Part shown: positions 21,681 to 31,896 of the stretch, in pieces | Position numbering within the stretch: the stretch's first letter is position 1 | How the letters are laid out: each line of letters begins with the position of its first letter | Source: Enterobacillus tribolii | GTDB taxonomy: Bacteria > Pseudomonadota > Gammaproteobacteria > Enterobacterales > Enterobacteriaceae | Length of the DNA stretch: 64,000 bases | Assembly (NCBI RefSeq): GCF_003363015.1 | Contig: NZ_QRAP01000002.1 | Coordinates: 372,001-436,000, forward strand | Direction of reading: 5' to 3' | Notes under the pieces: generated by a model | Seen by the model: the letters and a program-made list of their open reading frames with translations, nothing else | Told to the model about the DNA's origin: nothing | The model's database searches: none | Program-made: the position numbers and the translations under genes

Positions 21681-23297
21681 ATGCTCCGTCGTGATTTTAT
21701 TAAGTTAACCGCCCTGTTGGGGGCTGCCGGTACATTACCTGCCTGGAGCCGGGCCGTCTTTGCTGCAACTGAACGCCCGGTGCTGCCCGTTCCCGCCCTG
21801 CTTAAGCCGGATGCGCAGGGGCGTATCGATTTACGCGTGCAAAGCGGAGCCATGAACTGGCTGCCCGGAAAAACTACGCCGACCTACGGGATCAATGGCC
21901 CGCTGCTGGGGCCGGCGCTGAGCCTGAACCGGGGGCAGGCCGTCAATATTCATGTTCATAACGCTCTGCAAGAAACCACAACCCTGCACTGGCATGGCAT
22001 GGAGGTGCCCGGCACCGCCGACGGCGGGCCGCAGGCGACGATTGCCGCCGGTCAGGACTGGCAGGCGGGCTTTACCGTGGATCAACCTGCGGCCACCTGC
22101 TGGTTCCACCCTCACACTCACGGCGAAACCGGTCGCCAGGTTGCGATGGGGTTGGGGGGGCTGATTCTGGTGCACGACGAGGAGAGCCAGAAATTACCCC
22201 TTCCCAAACAGTGGGGCGTGGATGATGTACCGGTGATTTTGCAGGACAAGCGCTTTACGCCGGAAGGCAAGATTGACTATCAGCTTGACGTCATGACCGC
22301 CGCGGTTGGCTGGTTCGGCGACCAGATGCTGACTAACGGCGCGATATACCCGCAGCACAACGCGCCGCGCGGCTGGCTGCGTTTGCGCTTCCTGAACGGC
22401 TGCAATGCGCGTTCGCTGAAGCTGGCGGCCGGTGACGGGCGTCCGCTGTACGTGATCGCCAGCGATGGCGGTTTCCTGGCGGAACCGGTGAAGCTGACTG
22501 AGTTGCCGATCCTGATGGGCGAGCGTTTTGAAGTGCTGGTGGATACCCGCGACGGAAAGCCGTTCGACATCGTTACGCTTCCGGTCAGCCAGATGGGCAT
22601 GACGCTGGCGCCGTTTGACCAGCCGCTGCCGGTTCTGCGTGTCCAGCCGACGCTGCAACAGGGGGAAACCCGGATGCCGGATGCGTTGGTGAAACTCCCG
22701 GCGCTGCCTCCAACAGAAGGGCTGACCTCCCGCTGGCTGCAACTGATGATGGACCCGAAGCTGGATATGATGGGCATGCAACTGATGATGAAGCGCTACG
22801 GCATGGCGTCGATGGCCGGTATGGACATGAAGGGGCACGGCGGCATGATGGAAGGAATGGATCATGGCGCTATGCAGCACGGTGATATGCAGCATGGAGG
22901 TATGCAGCATGGCGGCATGGCAATGAAGGACCCGGCATCTGGTTTTGATTTCCATCACGCCAATAAAATCAACGGCGCGGCATTCGACATGAGTAAGCCG
23001 TTGTTCCACGTCAAACAGGGGCAGTATGAGAAATGGACCGTGTCCGGCGAAGGCGACATGATGCTGCACCCGTTCCATATTCACGGCACGCAGTTCCGCA
23101 TTCTGTCGGAAAACGGTAAGCCGGTAGAGGCGCACCGCAGCGGCTGGAAAGACACCGTGAAGGTGGAGGGCTGGCGCAGCGAGGTGCTGGTACGCTTCAA
23201 CCATCCCGCACCGGCGGAGCGCGCGTACATGGCGCACTGCCATCTGCTGGAACATGAAGATACCGGCATGATGATGTCCTTTACGGTGGGGGCATAA
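21681..23297 (+). CDS. cueO: Periplasmic multicopper oxidase CueO
   Basis: This cuprous oxidase protects the periplasm from copper. The 538-residue protein has a Tat signal ([14 protein letters not shown], twin Arg at 3-4) and three cupredoxin domains. Copper ligands are visible in [29 protein letters not shown] and the C-terminal [15 protein letters not shown] Met/His-rich insert at about residues 355-415, including several MQHG repeats, corresponds to the copper-binding lid of E. coli CueO and is somewhat repetitive. It is preceded by a CueR promoter. Confidence 0.96.
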   Translation: MLRRDFIKLTALLGAAGTLPAWSRAVFAATERPVLPVPALLKPDAQGRIDLRVQSGAMNWLPGKTTPTYGINGPLLGPALSLNRGQAVNIHVHNALQETTTLHWHGMEVPGTADGGPQATIAAGQDWQAGFTVDQPAATCWFHPHTHGETGRQVAMGLGGLILVHDEESQKLPLPKQWGVDDVPVILQDKRFTPEGKIDYQLDVMTAAVGWFGDQMLTNGAIYPQHNAPRGWLRLRFLNGCNARSLKLAAGDGRPLYVIASDGGFLAEPVKLTELPILMGERFEVLVDTRDGKPFDIVTLPVSQMGMTLAPFDQPLPVLRVQPTLQQGETRMPDALVKLPALPPTEGLTSRWLQLMMDPKLDMMGMQLMMKRYGMASMAGMDMKGHGGMMEGMDHGAMQHGDMQHGGMQHGGMAMKDPASGFDFHHANKINGAAFDMSKPLFHVKQGQYEKWTVSGEGDMMLHPFHIHGTQFRILSENGKPVEAHRSGWKDTVKVEGWRSEVLVRFNHPAPAERAYMAHCHLLEHEDTGMMMSFTVGA

Positions 23298-23381
23298 GAC
23301 GACCGGCCGCACGTTTTTGCTGGACAGCGTGCGGCGGGTGGCGACAATGGAAGATTCCTTAATCCCTGAAGGACCAACATA

Positions 23382-23987
23382 ATGAATACGATCGAAGCCA
23401 TTCAACAACGTCGCGCCACCAAGTCTTTTGACGCGAGCCACAAAATGAGTGCCGAAGAGCAAAAAGCCCTGCTGAACATTGCGCTGCAAAACGCGCCCAG
23501 CGCGTTTAACCTTCAGCACTGGCGTCCGTTGCTGGTGAACGACCCGGCTCAGCGTGAGAAGATCCGCGAGGCTGCGTGGGGGCAGGCGCAGGTGACCGAT
23601 GCGTCGATGTTGGTGGTGCTGTGCGGCGATCTGTCGAGCTGGGAATCGCAGGTGAAAAACATATGGGGCGCGGCGGCTGAGCCGGTGCAGCAGTATATGT
23701 TCTCCGCCATTGATCAGTATTATCGCGGCAAAGCGCAAACCCAGCGCGACGAAGTGATGCGCAGCAGCGGCATTTTCGCCCAGACCCTGATGCTGGCAGC
23801 CAAAGCGCAGGGCTACGATTCTTGCCCGATGGACGGCTTTGATTTCGACGCCGTGGGCAAAATCATCAACAAGCCGGAGCATTACCAAATCGGCCTGATG
23901 GTTGCCATTGGCAAAGGGACCAGCCAGCCTTACCCGCGTATCGGCAAACTGCCGTTTGATGATATCGTGAAGGTTGATCGTTTCTGA
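23382..23987 (+). CDS. Nitroreductase-family flavoprotein
   Basis: This 201-residue protein belongs to the NfsB/Frp-like FMN-dependent nitroreductase family. It has the N-terminal IQQRRATKSFD motif (FMN phosphate binding), APSAFNLQHWRPLLV, and a C-terminal MVAIGKG stretch. Such enzymes reduce nitroaromatics or quinones with NAD(P)H; the natural substrate is unknown. It follows cueO by 84 bases with no clear terminator between, so co-transcription is possible. E. coli has gcd, not this gene, at the matching place. Confidence 0.85.
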   Translation: MNTIEAIQQRRATKSFDASHKMSAEEQKALLNIALQNAPSAFNLQHWRPLLVNDPAQREKIREAAWGQAQVTDASMLVVLCGDLSSWESQVKNIWGAAAEPVQQYMFSAIDQYYRGKAQTQRDEVMRSSGIFAQTLMLAAKAQGYDSCPMDGFDFDAVGKIINKPEHYQIGLMVAIGKGTSQPYPRIGKLPFDDIVKVDRF

Positions 23988-24081
23988 TATGACTGCCGGT
24001 ATGGGGATTACGTCATGCCATATCGGCTATTCTTGTCTCCGGGCGTGGGTGATGCTGGTGTATCCGGCGGGAGCTAATGTA

Positions 24082-24459
24082 TCAGTCAAACCAATCTGAC
24101 ATTTTATCCTTGGTCTGCTGCTTAACATCGCTATCAATGTGCATACCGACAGCGCCCAGTGCACCGGCTAAGACACCCATGTCATCGGTAAACCCCACCG
24201 CAGGAATGGCATCGGGGATGGCATCAATGGGTAAAACAAAGTAAGCCAGCGCGGCGTAAATGGTGCTTTTGGCCCAAATCGGTGTGTCCGGACGCTGTGC
24301 TGCGAAATATAACCACAACGATTTTTCAATGACTTCGATTCCGGCTTTTTTGGCCGCAGCTACCGTTTTATGCCAAAAACTTCCCTCATTAAAATCATCA
24401 GCCCGGGTAAATTTATTATCTTTATTGAAGTCACCGGGCTGAGTTGATTCAGTATCCAT
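24082..24459 (-). CDS. YkvA/DUF1232 family membrane protein
   Basis: This 125-residue protein carries the DUF1232 core AALAYFVLPIDAIPDAIPAVGFTDDMGVL at about residues 69-98, a short hydrophobic pair. The N-terminal 40 residues are polar and acidic. The function of the family is unknown. The gene is alone on the minus strand between the nitroreductase gene and hpt. The 292 bases between it and hpt show no further gene. Confidence 0.8.
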   Translation of the reverse strand: MDTESTQPGDFNKDNKFTRADDFNEGSFWHKTVAAAKKAGIEVIEKSLWLYFAAQRPDTPIWAKSTIYAALAYFVLPIDAIPDAIPAVGFTDDMGVLAGALGAVGMHIDSDVKQQTKDKMSDWFD

Positions 24460-24751
24460 ATTTAAGTTTCTTTCCTATGGGCATATAAGGTGTTTAGTAT
24501 GTTTTATGTACTTTTTAGAGTAAATGCCTTTTTGGGGAAGAGTCGTTTATCCTGTATAAGGGCGCTATCCGGCATATTTTTCAGAATAAACACTAAAGGT
24601 GAAATCTGTTCCTGATACAAGTAGAATGCGCCCCCTTGCTTGCGCCTGTTCTGGTGCGCCCATGTTTGTGAGATAATCGGTGTATCAATTTTAGCAGATT
24701 CTCATCACGAAGTTCGCTATTTAACTGATTATAATCAATAAGATATATACT

Positions 24752-25288
24752 ATGAAACATACCGTAGAAGTCATGATCTCCGCCGATGAGATCAAAAACC
24801 GTATTTCCGAGCTGGGCCGCGAAATCGGCGACCGCTATCGCGCCAGCGGCAACGAACTGGTGCTGGTGGGGTTGCTGCGCGGCTCTTTTATGTTCATGGC
24901 CGATCTCTGCCGCGCCATCGACGCGCCGCATGAAGTGGACTTCCTGACCGCTTCCAGCTACGGCAACAACATGAACAGCTCGCGTGACGTGAAGATCCTG
25001 AAGGATCTGGATGAAGATATCCGCGGTAAAGACGTGCTGATCGTGGAGGACATCATCGACTCCGGCAACACCCTGAGCAAGGTGCGCGAACTGTTTTCCC
25101 TGCGTGGTCCGGCGTCCCTGGCGATCTGTACGCTGCTCGACAAACCGAGCCGTCGCGAAGTGGATGTGCCGGTTGAGTGGGTCGGGTTCTCTATTCCGGA
25201 CGAGTTCGTCGTCGGATTCGGCATCGACTATGCGCAGCGTTACCGCCACCTGCCGTATGTCGGCAAGGTCGTGATGCTGGATGAATAA
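24752..25288 (+). CDS. hpt: Hypoxanthine phosphoribosyltransferase
   Basis: This purine-salvage enzyme converts hypoxanthine (and guanine) with PRPP to nucleotides. The 178 residues match E. coli Hpt. The PRPP-binding motif [14 protein letters not shown], the [13 protein letters not shown] loop and the C-terminal [15 protein letters not shown] are intact. It converges with can and shares a bidirectional terminator. Confidence 0.97.
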   Translation: MKHTVEVMISADEIKNRISELGREIGDRYRASGNELVLVGLLRGSFMFMADLCRAIDAPHEVDFLTASSYGNNMNSSRDVKILKDLDEDIRGKDVLIVEDIIDSGNTLSKVRELFSLRGPASLAICTLLDKPSRREVDVPVEWVGFSIPDEFVVGFGIDYAQRYRHLPYVGKVVMLDE

Positions 25289-25302
25289 AGTCCGGTAAAA
25301 AG

Positions 25303-25342
25303 AAAAGCCCCGGCGTTTTGAACCGACGCCGGGGCTTTTTTG
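25303..25342. terminator. Bidirectional terminator between hpt and can
   Basis: AAAAGCCCCGGCGT and ACGCCGGGGCTTTT form a 14-bp stem flanked by A and T runs, suited to ending both convergent transcripts. Confidence 0.92.
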
Positions 25343-25368
25343 CCTGAATTCAGAACGAATACAGGCGC

Positions 25369-26019
25369 TTAGTGATTCTGTAACAGCGTCGCCATTGCGT
25401 TGCGGTAGCGCAGTTCCAGCGTTTCACGGCTGGTGGCCGTGATATCCAGATCGCGCAGGCGTCCGTCCTGTAAACCGTAAACCCAGCCGTGAATCATCGC
25501 TTTCTGCCCGCGCTTCCAGGCAGATTGCATGATGGTGGAGTGACCCAGGTTATACACCTGCTCCACAACGTTGATTTCGCACAGGGTATCAATGCGTTTT
25601 TCCGGCGGCAGTTCACCCAGCAGGGAGCTGTGCTTGTACCACAGGTCGCGGATGTGCAGCAGCCAGTTGTCGATCAACCCCAGTTCGGGGTTTTCCACCG
25701 CGGCTTCTACGCCGCCGCAGCCGAGGTGGCCGCAGATAATGATATGTTCTACCTGCAACACGTCTACAGCGTATTGCACCACGGACAGACAGTTCAGATC
25801 GGTGTGGATGACCAGGTTGGCGACGTTACGGTGAACGAAAAGCTCGCCAGGTTCCAGACCCGTCAGGCGCTCCGCGGGAACGCGGCTGTCAGAACACCCT
25901 ATCCATAGGAAACGTGGACGCTGAGCCTGAGCCAGACGGCCGAAGAACTCAGGGTCTTCCTCTTTTACCTTGGCCGACCAGGCCTGGTTATTCGCGATAA
26001 GGGCTTCTATTTCTTTCAT
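25369..26019 (-). CDS. can: Beta-class carbonic anhydrase
   Basis: This zinc enzyme interconverts CO2 and bicarbonate and supplies bicarbonate for biosynthesis. The 216 residues carry the zinc ligands: Cys in [10 protein letters not shown], and His and Cys in [10 protein letters not shown]. The Asp/Arg dyad of CSDSR is present. It follows the E. coli hpt-can arrangement. The creBCD block then lies between can and yadG. Confidence 0.96.
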   Translation of the reverse strand: MKEIEALIANNQAWSAKVKEEDPEFFGRLAQAQRPRFLWIGCSDSRVPAERLTGLEPGELFVHRNVANLVIHTDLNCLSVVQYAVDVLQVEHIIICGHLGCGGVEAAVENPELGLIDNWLLHIRDLWYKHSSLLGELPPEKRIDTLCEINVVEQVYNLGHSTIMQSAWKRGQKAMIHGWVYGLQDGRLRDLDITATSRETLELRYRNAMATLLQNH

Positions 26020-26133
26020 AATAAGTATCGTTATAGCTATCAGGGATAATCGTTTGTAACAGAGATTTTACGCTGAAGTAATATAGGCCAATCGCGGTCG
26101 TTTGAAAATCAAAAGTGTGATGTACCCCGCATG

Positions 26134-26161
26134 AAAAACGGCAGGGACGCCCCTGCCGTCT
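26134..26161 (-). terminator. Terminator after creD
   Basis: On the minus strand ACGGCAGGG and CCCTGCCGT form a stem followed by five T residues, just past the creD stop codon. Confidence 0.8.
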
Positions 26162-26167
26162 GCATAA

Positions 26168-27535
26168 TTATTTCCACAACCGGAAGCGTTCGTCCTCCGG
26201 AGCCCCTTCCGCCGCGGGTTGCGCGCCTTTCCCCTGGGCAATCTGATACCAGTCGATGCGGCGGGTAAGCAGCATGATGGCGGCCAGAATGGCGAACAGC
26301 AGCGCGGTACCCAACATCAGCGCGTTGTCGGTGGATTGCAGCAGCATGTAGAGCACGCCGTACAAGGTCAGCAAACCTGCGCCGAAGCCGATACCCCGGA
26401 GCCAGCCGCGCAACACCGCGCTGAGGTAAATGCCGATCAGCACGCAGCAGGCCACCGCCGCCAGCAAGTAGGCATACCTGAAGCCGATGCGTTCGGAGAA
26501 GGCCAGCAGAATCAGGTAGAACACCGACAGCGCTGCGCCAACCAGCAGATACTGAATCGGATGCACGCGCAGGCTGGTCAGCATCTCAAACAGAAAGAAG
26601 GCAACGAAGGTCAGGCCGATAAACAGCACCGCGTATTTTACCGAGCGCTCGGTAAGCTGATAATGATCGACCGGCTCCATCAGGTTGACCAGAAACGTCG
26701 GCACGCTGGTAAACGGCAGCTTGTCTGCGTCGTCAGTGAAGCGATCGTTGATGTTGTTGGCGAACCAGGTGCTGCGCCATTTGGCGTCGAATCCCTGGGC
26801 CGTGACGTTACGCTCGTCCGGCAGGAAATCGCCCAGGAAGCTGGGGTGCGGCCAGTTGCTGCTCAGGTTCATCTCCGTGCTGCGGCCCAGCGGAACCACC
26901 TCCAGCGAGCGGCTGCCGCTGAGTTGCAGATCAAATCCGGCGCTGAATGATTCCTTCTCCAGCAACGCCGGGGAGACCGGGGCGTGAATGCCCTGTACGC
27001 GGCCGTTGCCGAGCGTGCCTGGCTCAAAGCCGATGTCCGCATCGTCCAGCTTCAGCGGTGAAATATAGCGGATACCGCGCGCGTCGCTCAGGTAGACGGC
27101 CAGATAGGGGCGCCCCAGCGTGACGTGCTTATCCTGCTGCAGATCCGTCAGGGAGACGTTTTTGAACTGCGCGTCGAAGCGCAGCTTTCCCTGATACACC
27201 TGCGTCTGATACAGCCCGACCTTACGAGCCTCCACCTGCGGGTTGCCGCTGACGTTCAGCGTATCCGGCAGGATATAACGCAGGCCGTTTTGCTGGGCCT
27301 CCTGATGCTCGCCGTTACGCAGTTCGACGATGATGTTACGGGTATAAGGCACCACAATCACCGGCGCCATGATGCGCTGCGCGCGGCTGTGAATGCTGCT
27401 TACCTGGTCGATGACCTGATTTTGATAGCGTTCCCGCTCCTTTACGACATCAAGCAATTGCTGCACCGGCAGCAGCATGATCAGCATGCAGCCGAGCAGC
27501 GCGGCGATTTTGAAAAAGAGAGTTGATTTCAGCAT
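26168..27535 (-). CDS. creD: CreD inner-membrane protein
   Basis: This 455-residue inner-membrane protein has an N-terminal helix, a large periplasmic domain (about residues 30-295) and five or six C-terminal helices from about residue 300. It fits the CreD family, including the DARGIRYISPLK and FLPDERNVTAQGF segments. CreD is the best-known target of CreBC and affects envelope integrity and beta-lactam tolerance. AGGAGG precedes the ATG. A perfect CreB tag lies upstream, between creC and creD. Confidence 0.92.
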   Translation of the reverse strand: MLKSTLFFKIAALLGCMLIMLLPVQQLLDVVKERERYQNQVIDQVSSIHSRAQRIMAPVIVVPYTRNIIVELRNGEHQEAQQNGLRYILPDTLNVSGNPQVEARKVGLYQTQVYQGKLRFDAQFKNVSLTDLQQDKHVTLGRPYLAVYLSDARGIRYISPLKLDDADIGFEPGTLGNGRVQGIHAPVSPALLEKESFSAGFDLQLSGSRSLEVVPLGRSTEMNLSSNWPHPSFLGDFLPDERNVTAQGFDAKWRSTWFANNINDRFTDDADKLPFTSVPTFLVNLMEPVDHYQLTERSVKYAVLFIGLTFVAFFLFEMLTSLRVHPIQYLLVGAALSVFYLILLAFSERIGFRYAYLLAAVACCVLIGIYLSAVLRGWLRGIGFGAGLLTLYGVLYMLLQSTDNALMLGTALLFAILAAIMLLTRRIDWYQIAQGKGAQPAAEGAPEDERFRLWK

Positions 27536-27598
27536 GGCTTATCCTCCTGGAATGTGGGAGGAGAATAAGCCCGCTGCGTGAAGCGCTCATGTCGTCGT

Positions 27599-27614
27599 GT
27601 GAAGGGAGGGTGAA
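27599..27614 (-). promoter_or_regulatory. CreB binding tag upstream of creD
   Basis: On the minus strand the sequence is TTCAC-CCTCCC-TTCAC, an exact match to the cre tag TTCAC-N6-TTCAC. It is 64 bases upstream of the creD start and two bases past the end of creC. A third TTCAC follows about 22 bases further downstream. Confidence 0.9.
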
Positions 27615-27616
27615 GT

Positions 27617-29038
27617 TCAGCCTGTTTTTAGCGTTAATACCGCCTGCGCGCCCTGCGGGGGATGATTATGAAGCGCGATATTGCCCTGATGCAGGCGTGC
27701 GACCTCACGTACGAAAGAGAGGCCGAGGCCGCTGCTTTTCTGCCCGTTGGCGCGTGGCAGGGAGTAAAAACGTTCGAAAATGCGCGTTTGAGCGAAGTCG
27801 GGAATGCCGCTGCCGTTGTCGGTGACGCTGATGGCGTAGCGTTCTCCCTGTTGCTCGCCGCTGACCGTGATTTCGCCCTGTTCCGGAGTGAAGTCCAGCG
27901 CGTTGTCGATCAGGTTGGAAACCGCCTGGGTGACGAGCAGCGCGTCGCCGTGCAGCAGGCAATCTTCCGCGTGAACGAGGCGCAGGCGCACTTTACGGGT
28001 CACGGCCTGCGCTTCTTTGTCGGCCACGACCTGATGCAGCAGCGCCGCGATGTCCAGCGCAGTCGTTTCTGCGTCGGCCCGGCTTTCCAGCCGTGCCTGC
28101 ACCAGCATTTTGTCGATCAATTGCTGGATGCGCTGGCTCTGTTGCTGAATGTTGTGGCTGAAACGGCGGGCAGCCTCCGGCGGCGGGTTTTCCTGCAAAA
28201 TCTCCGCCGCGCCGCGAATGGCGGCCAGCGGGCTTTTCAGCTCATGGGTGAGGGTATGAACGTATTGTTCGATATAGGCTTTCCCTTCCAGCTTCAGGCG
28301 CATGCTTTCCAGCGCCTGCGCCAGCCGGCGTAGCTCGAGGCTGTCGATGGCGGGCAGCACGGCCGGTTCGCCATCCGCCACCTGTCCGGCATAGTTCACC
28401 AGCCGGGAGATGGAGCGGTTGATCCACCAGACGAAACCCATGCCGATCACCAGTGCGATGCCCAGCAACCAGACCCCGGCGATCTGAATCCGCCGTTCGC
28501 TGCGTTTGATGACCGGCGCCATCGCCAGGTTCGGTTTGCCCACGCTCAGTACGCCGATGATTTTGTCGCCGTTGTAGACCGGGGCGGCGACGTACATCAC
28601 CGCGCTGTCGTCATCGTTGGGGTCGGTGCGTGAGCTGCGTGCGCCATAGCGGCCGCGCAGGGTCAGCCAAACGTCGTTCCACTGTGAGTAATCTTTGCCC
28701 AGCGCTTCTCCGCTGGAGTCGAAAATCACCTTGCCGGCGGCATCGGTGAGATAAACGCGGTATTCGTTGCGGTTTTTGCGGATCCCGGCAATGTTGGCGC
28801 CTATCGGGCGTTTGTTCAGGCGAGCGAAGGCGTTCGCCAGCTGGCCGTTGGCGACGCGGCCCTGCGTTATGTCGGCATAGGCGAACTGGGCCAGCAGGTT
28901 GGCGGTGTCATTCAGCGTGCCTTCCGCCGCGCGGCGCACGCCGGGTTTAACCTCCTGCATGAAGATGTTCAGCACGAAGTAACCGGCAACGGCGACGATA
29001 AGAAAGTAGCCCAGCAACAGGCGCAGGCCGAGCCTCAT
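27617..29038 (-). CDS. creC: Sensor histidine kinase CreC
   Basis: This 473-residue membrane kinase partners CreB. It has an N-terminal helix (about 7-28), a periplasmic sensing domain, a second helix near residues 184-205 and a HAMP-like segment. The phospho-acceptor is the His of HTLTHELKSPLAAIRG, followed by the N box NLIDNALDF, G1 DNGSGIPD and G2 GLGLSFVREV. It overlaps creB by four bases (ATGA), so the two are translationally coupled. The signal sensed is not established. Confidence 0.93.
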   Translation of the reverse strand: MRLGLRLLLGYFLIVAVAGYFVLNIFMQEVKPGVRRAAEGTLNDTANLLAQFAYADITQGRVANGQLANAFARLNKRPIGANIAGIRKNRNEYRVYLTDAAGKVIFDSSGEALGKDYSQWNDVWLTLRGRYGARSSRTDPNDDDSAVMYVAAPVYNGDKIIGVLSVGKPNLAMAPVIKRSERRIQIAGVWLLGIALVIGMGFVWWINRSISRLVNYAGQVADGEPAVLPAIDSLELRRLAQALESMRLKLEGKAYIEQYVHTLTHELKSPLAAIRGAAEILQENPPPEAARRFSHNIQQQSQRIQQLIDKMLVQARLESRADAETTALDIAALLHQVVADKEAQAVTRKVRLRLVHAEDCLLHGDALLVTQAVSNLIDNALDFTPEQGEITVSGEQQGERYAISVTDNGSGIPDFAQTRIFERFYSLPRANGQKSSGLGLSFVREVARLHQGNIALHNHPPQGAQAVLTLKTG

Positions 29039-29736
29039 GCTTTCAGCCCCAGGCTGTAGCCCAGGCCGCGGTGGGTCTGGATGGGCGATTGCTCGGTGTT
29101 GATGGAACGCAGCTTGGCGCGCAGGGTTTTGATGTGGGTGTCCACGGTGCGCTCCAGGCTCTCTTCCGCACCGGCCCAGACGGTGTCCATCAGTTGCTGG
29201 CGGGAGAAAACGCGCCCCGGCGCAAGCAGCAGGGTTTTCAGCAACAGGAACTCATAGCGGGTGAGGGCGAGCGGCTGCTGGCAGTAGCTGACATAGGCTT
29301 TGGCTTCGTCCAGCGTGAAATCGCCGAGCGCCAGGGCGCAGTCCTGACTTTGGATGGTGCGCTGTTTCTGCAACCGGCGCAGAATCGTGCGCACTCTGGC
29401 GCACACTTCGCGCGGGGAGAACGGCTTGGCGACGTAGTCGTCCGCGCCGATTTCCAGGCCGATGATGCGATCGATTTCCTCGCTGCGGGCGGTGAGGAAC
29501 AGCACCGGCAGGTCAGGCCGCCGGGCAAGCAATTGGCGGCACAGGTCGAAACCGTTGATGTCGGGCAACCCGACGTCGAGGATCGCCAGCTCCGGCTGGC
29601 TTTGCGCCAACGCGTTCAGCGCCGGCTGACCCAGCGAAAACCAGCACACCTCGAACCCTTCGCTCTCCAGGGTATAAATCAGGGTATCGGCGATGCTGGC
29701 TTCATCTTCAACTAACCATATCAGCGGGTTCACCAT
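29035..29736 (-). CDS. creB: Response regulator CreB
   Basis: This 233-residue OmpR/PhoB-type regulator has a receiver domain with the phospho-Asp in LAILDVGLPDINGFDL, the conserved Thr/Lys (FLTARS, YVAKPFSPRE), and a C-terminal winged helix with LTRYEFLLLKTLLLAPG and RTVDTHIKTLRAKL. Together with creC and creD it forms a three-gene block. E. coli has creA ahead of creB; no creA is present here, and divergent yadG occupies that side. Confidence 0.93.
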   Translation of the reverse strand: MVNPLIWLVEDEASIADTLIYTLESEGFEVCWFSLGQPALNALAQSQPELAILDVGLPDINGFDLCRQLLARRPDLPVLFLTARSEEIDRIIGLEIGADDYVAKPFSPREVCARVRTILRRLQKQRTIQSQDCALALGDFTLDEAKAYVSYCQQPLALTRYEFLLLKTLLLAPGRVFSRQQLMDTVWAGAEESLERTVDTHIKTLRAKLRSINTEQSPIQTHRGLGYSLGLKA

Positions 29737-30006
29737 TCCTGTCCTTGAATTGGGGGGCGTCTGCCCATATGTAAATTAATCGGATTGTATTATATCCCGT
29801 GTTTCGTACATTACCGGCGTAAATGCCGCAATCTGAAAAACAGCGGGTGAAGGGCGGATGGCCTGAGCGCGGGGAATGTGTCAAAATATCACCACTTCGA
29901 TCACATTATTCAGGCTCACATCACCCCGTCACATCATCGCAGCCGGGTGTCCGTGACTTTGCCGGACCCGTCGCGGCGGACTTTTCACTAAGGTATTCCA
30001 ATCATA

Positions 30007-30954
30007 ATGACAAATGCACTGGAACTCGCGCAACTGACCAAAACCTATGCGGGTGGCGTTCAGGCGTTGCGCGGTATCGATTTACAGGTAGAGGCCGGCG
30101 ATTTTTATGCGCTGCTCGGCCCGAACGGCGCAGGAAAATCGACGACCATCGGCATTATCAGCTCGCTGGTGAATAAGACTTCCGGCAAGGTCAACGTCTT
30201 CGGTTACGACATCGATCGCGATATCGTCAACGCCAAGCGGCAACTGGGGCTGGTGCCGCAGGAATTCAACTTCAACCCGTTTGAGACGGTGATGCAAATC
30301 GTCGTCAATCAGGCGGGCTATTACGGCGTCGCGCGGGCGGAAGCCGTGCGCCGGGCGGAAAAGTATCTGGGCCAGTTGGATCTGTGGGGCAAACGCAACG
30401 AGCGGGCGCGTATGCTTTCCGGCGGGATGAAGCGCCGCCTGATGATTGCCCGCGCCCTGATGCACGAGCCCAAGCTGTTGATCCTTGATGAACCGACCGC
30501 CGGGGTAGATATTGAGCTGCGCCGTTCGATGTGGGGATTTTTGAAGGAGCTGAACGCGCAGGGCACCACCATCATCCTGACCACCCATTACCTGGAAGAA
30601 GCGGAGATGCTGTGCCGCAACATCGGCATTATCCAGCACGGGGAGTTGGTGGAAAACACCTCAATGAAGGAGCTGTTGTCCAAGCTGAAATCGGAAACTT
30701 TCATTCTCGACCTGAATGCAAAAAGCCCGTTGCCGAAGCTGGACGGCTACCACTACCGCCTGACGGATACCTCGACGCTGGAAGTCGAGGTGTTGCGCGG
30801 TCAGGGCCTGAACGGCGTGTTCAGCCAACTGAGCGCGCAGGGCATTCAGGTGCAGAGTATGCGTAACAAGGCCAACCGGCTGGAAGAACTATTTGTCGCG
30901 CTGGTGCACGATAACGCGCGCACCCCGCAATCAGCGCAGGAGAACAAGGCATGA
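30007..30954 (+). CDS. yadG: ABC transporter ATP-binding protein YadG
   Basis: This 315-residue ATPase belongs to the ABC-2 drug/polysaccharide export subfamily. Walker A is GPNGAGKST, the signature MLSGGMKRRLMIARALMHEP, Walker B LLILDEPTAGVD and the switch His lies in LTTHYLEEAE. It overlaps yadH by four bases (ATGA). The substrate is unknown. The 270-base gap to divergent creB contains three TCACAT copies at 29901, 29916 and 29929, meaning unclear. Confidence 0.94.
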   Translation: MTNALELAQLTKTYAGGVQALRGIDLQVEAGDFYALLGPNGAGKSTTIGIISSLVNKTSGKVNVFGYDIDRDIVNAKRQLGLVPQEFNFNPFETVMQIVVNQAGYYGVARAEAVRRAEKYLGQLDLWGKRNERARMLSGGMKRRLMIARALMHEPKLLILDEPTAGVDIELRRSMWGFLKELNAQGTTIILTTHYLEEAEMLCRNIGIIQHGELVENTSMKELLSKLKSETFILDLNAKSPLPKLDGYHYRLTDTSTLEVEVLRGQGLNGVFSQLSAQGIQVQSMRNKANRLEELFVALVHDNARTPQSAQENKA

Positions 30955-31721
30955 CCCGACTTTACTGGGTGGCACTGCAAAGCATCTGGACCAAGGAAAT
31001 TCACCGCTTCGCCCGCATCTGGGTGCAAACGCTGGTGCCGCCGGTGATCACCATGACGCTCTACTTCATCATCTTCGGCAACCTGATCGGTTCGCGCATC
31101 GGTGAAATGCACGGTTTCGACTATATGCAGTTTATCGTGCCCGGCCTGATCATGATGGCGGTGATCACCAACTCTTACGCCAACGTGGCCTCTTCATTCT
31201 TCAGCGCCAAATTCCAGCGCAACATTGAAGAACTGCTGGTGGCGCCGGTGCCCACGCACGTGATTATCGCCGGTTACGTCGGCGGCGGCGTGGCGCGCGG
31301 CATTTGCGTCGGGGTATTGGTGACGCTGGTTTCGCTGTTTTTCGTGCCGTTGCAGGTACACAGCTGGTGGATTATTGCGGCGACGCTGTTATGCACCGCG
31401 ATCCTGTTTTCGCTTGGCGGCCTGCTGAACGCGGTGTTCGCCACCACGTTTGATGACATCAGCCTGGTGCCGACCTTCGTCCTGACGCCGCTGACCTACC
31501 TGGGCGGGGTGTTTTACTCGCTGACCCTGCTGCCGCCGTTCTGGCAGGCGGTGTCTAAGCTGAACCCCATCGTGTATATGATCAGCGGCTTCCGCTACGG
31601 TTTCCTCGGCATTCACGATGTGCCGCTGGAGTTTACCTTCGCGGTGCTGGTGGCGTTTATCGTGGTGTTCTATCTGCTGGCGTGGTATCTGATTCAGCGC
31701 GGACGCGGTCTGCGTACCTGA
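30951..31721 (+). CDS. yadH: ABC-2 type transporter permease YadH
   Basis: This 256-residue inner-membrane permease has six predicted helices and the ABC-2 family motif around YLGGVFYSLTLLPPFWQAVSKLNPIVYMISGFRYG. It pairs with YadG, presumably as a dimer of each, to export an unknown compound. Overlap with yadG and a terminator just after the stop define a two-gene operon. Confidence 0.94.
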   Translation: MTRLYWVALQSIWTKEIHRFARIWVQTLVPPVITMTLYFIIFGNLIGSRIGEMHGFDYMQFIVPGLIMMAVITNSYANVASSFFSAKFQRNIEELLVAPVPTHVIIAGYVGGGVARGICVGVLVTLVSLFFVPLQVHSWWIIAATLLCTAILFSLGGLLNAVFATTFDDISLVPTFVLTPLTYLGGVFYSLTLLPPFWQAVSKLNPIVYMISGFRYGFLGIHDVPLEFTFAVLVAFIVVFYLLAWYLIQRGRGLRT

Positions 31722-31757
31722 CAGCGCCTGGGCGGGGCAGATGTTCCGCCGTAATAT

Positions 31758-31789
31758 GAAAAGCCCGGCCTTATCCGCCGGGTTTTTTT
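31758..31789 (+). terminator. Terminator after yadH
   Basis: AAAGCCCGGC and GCCGGGTTTTTTT form an imperfect stem with an 8-base loop and seven T residues. Confidence 0.8.
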
Positions 31790-31896
31790 ATGGCGGCTAT
31801 CTTCAACTCCTGAACGTCAGTGTTTGTGCCCATAATTAAAATTTCATCATAAATCATAATATTACCTGTTAATGGTTCTCATTTCGCCTGCTGATT

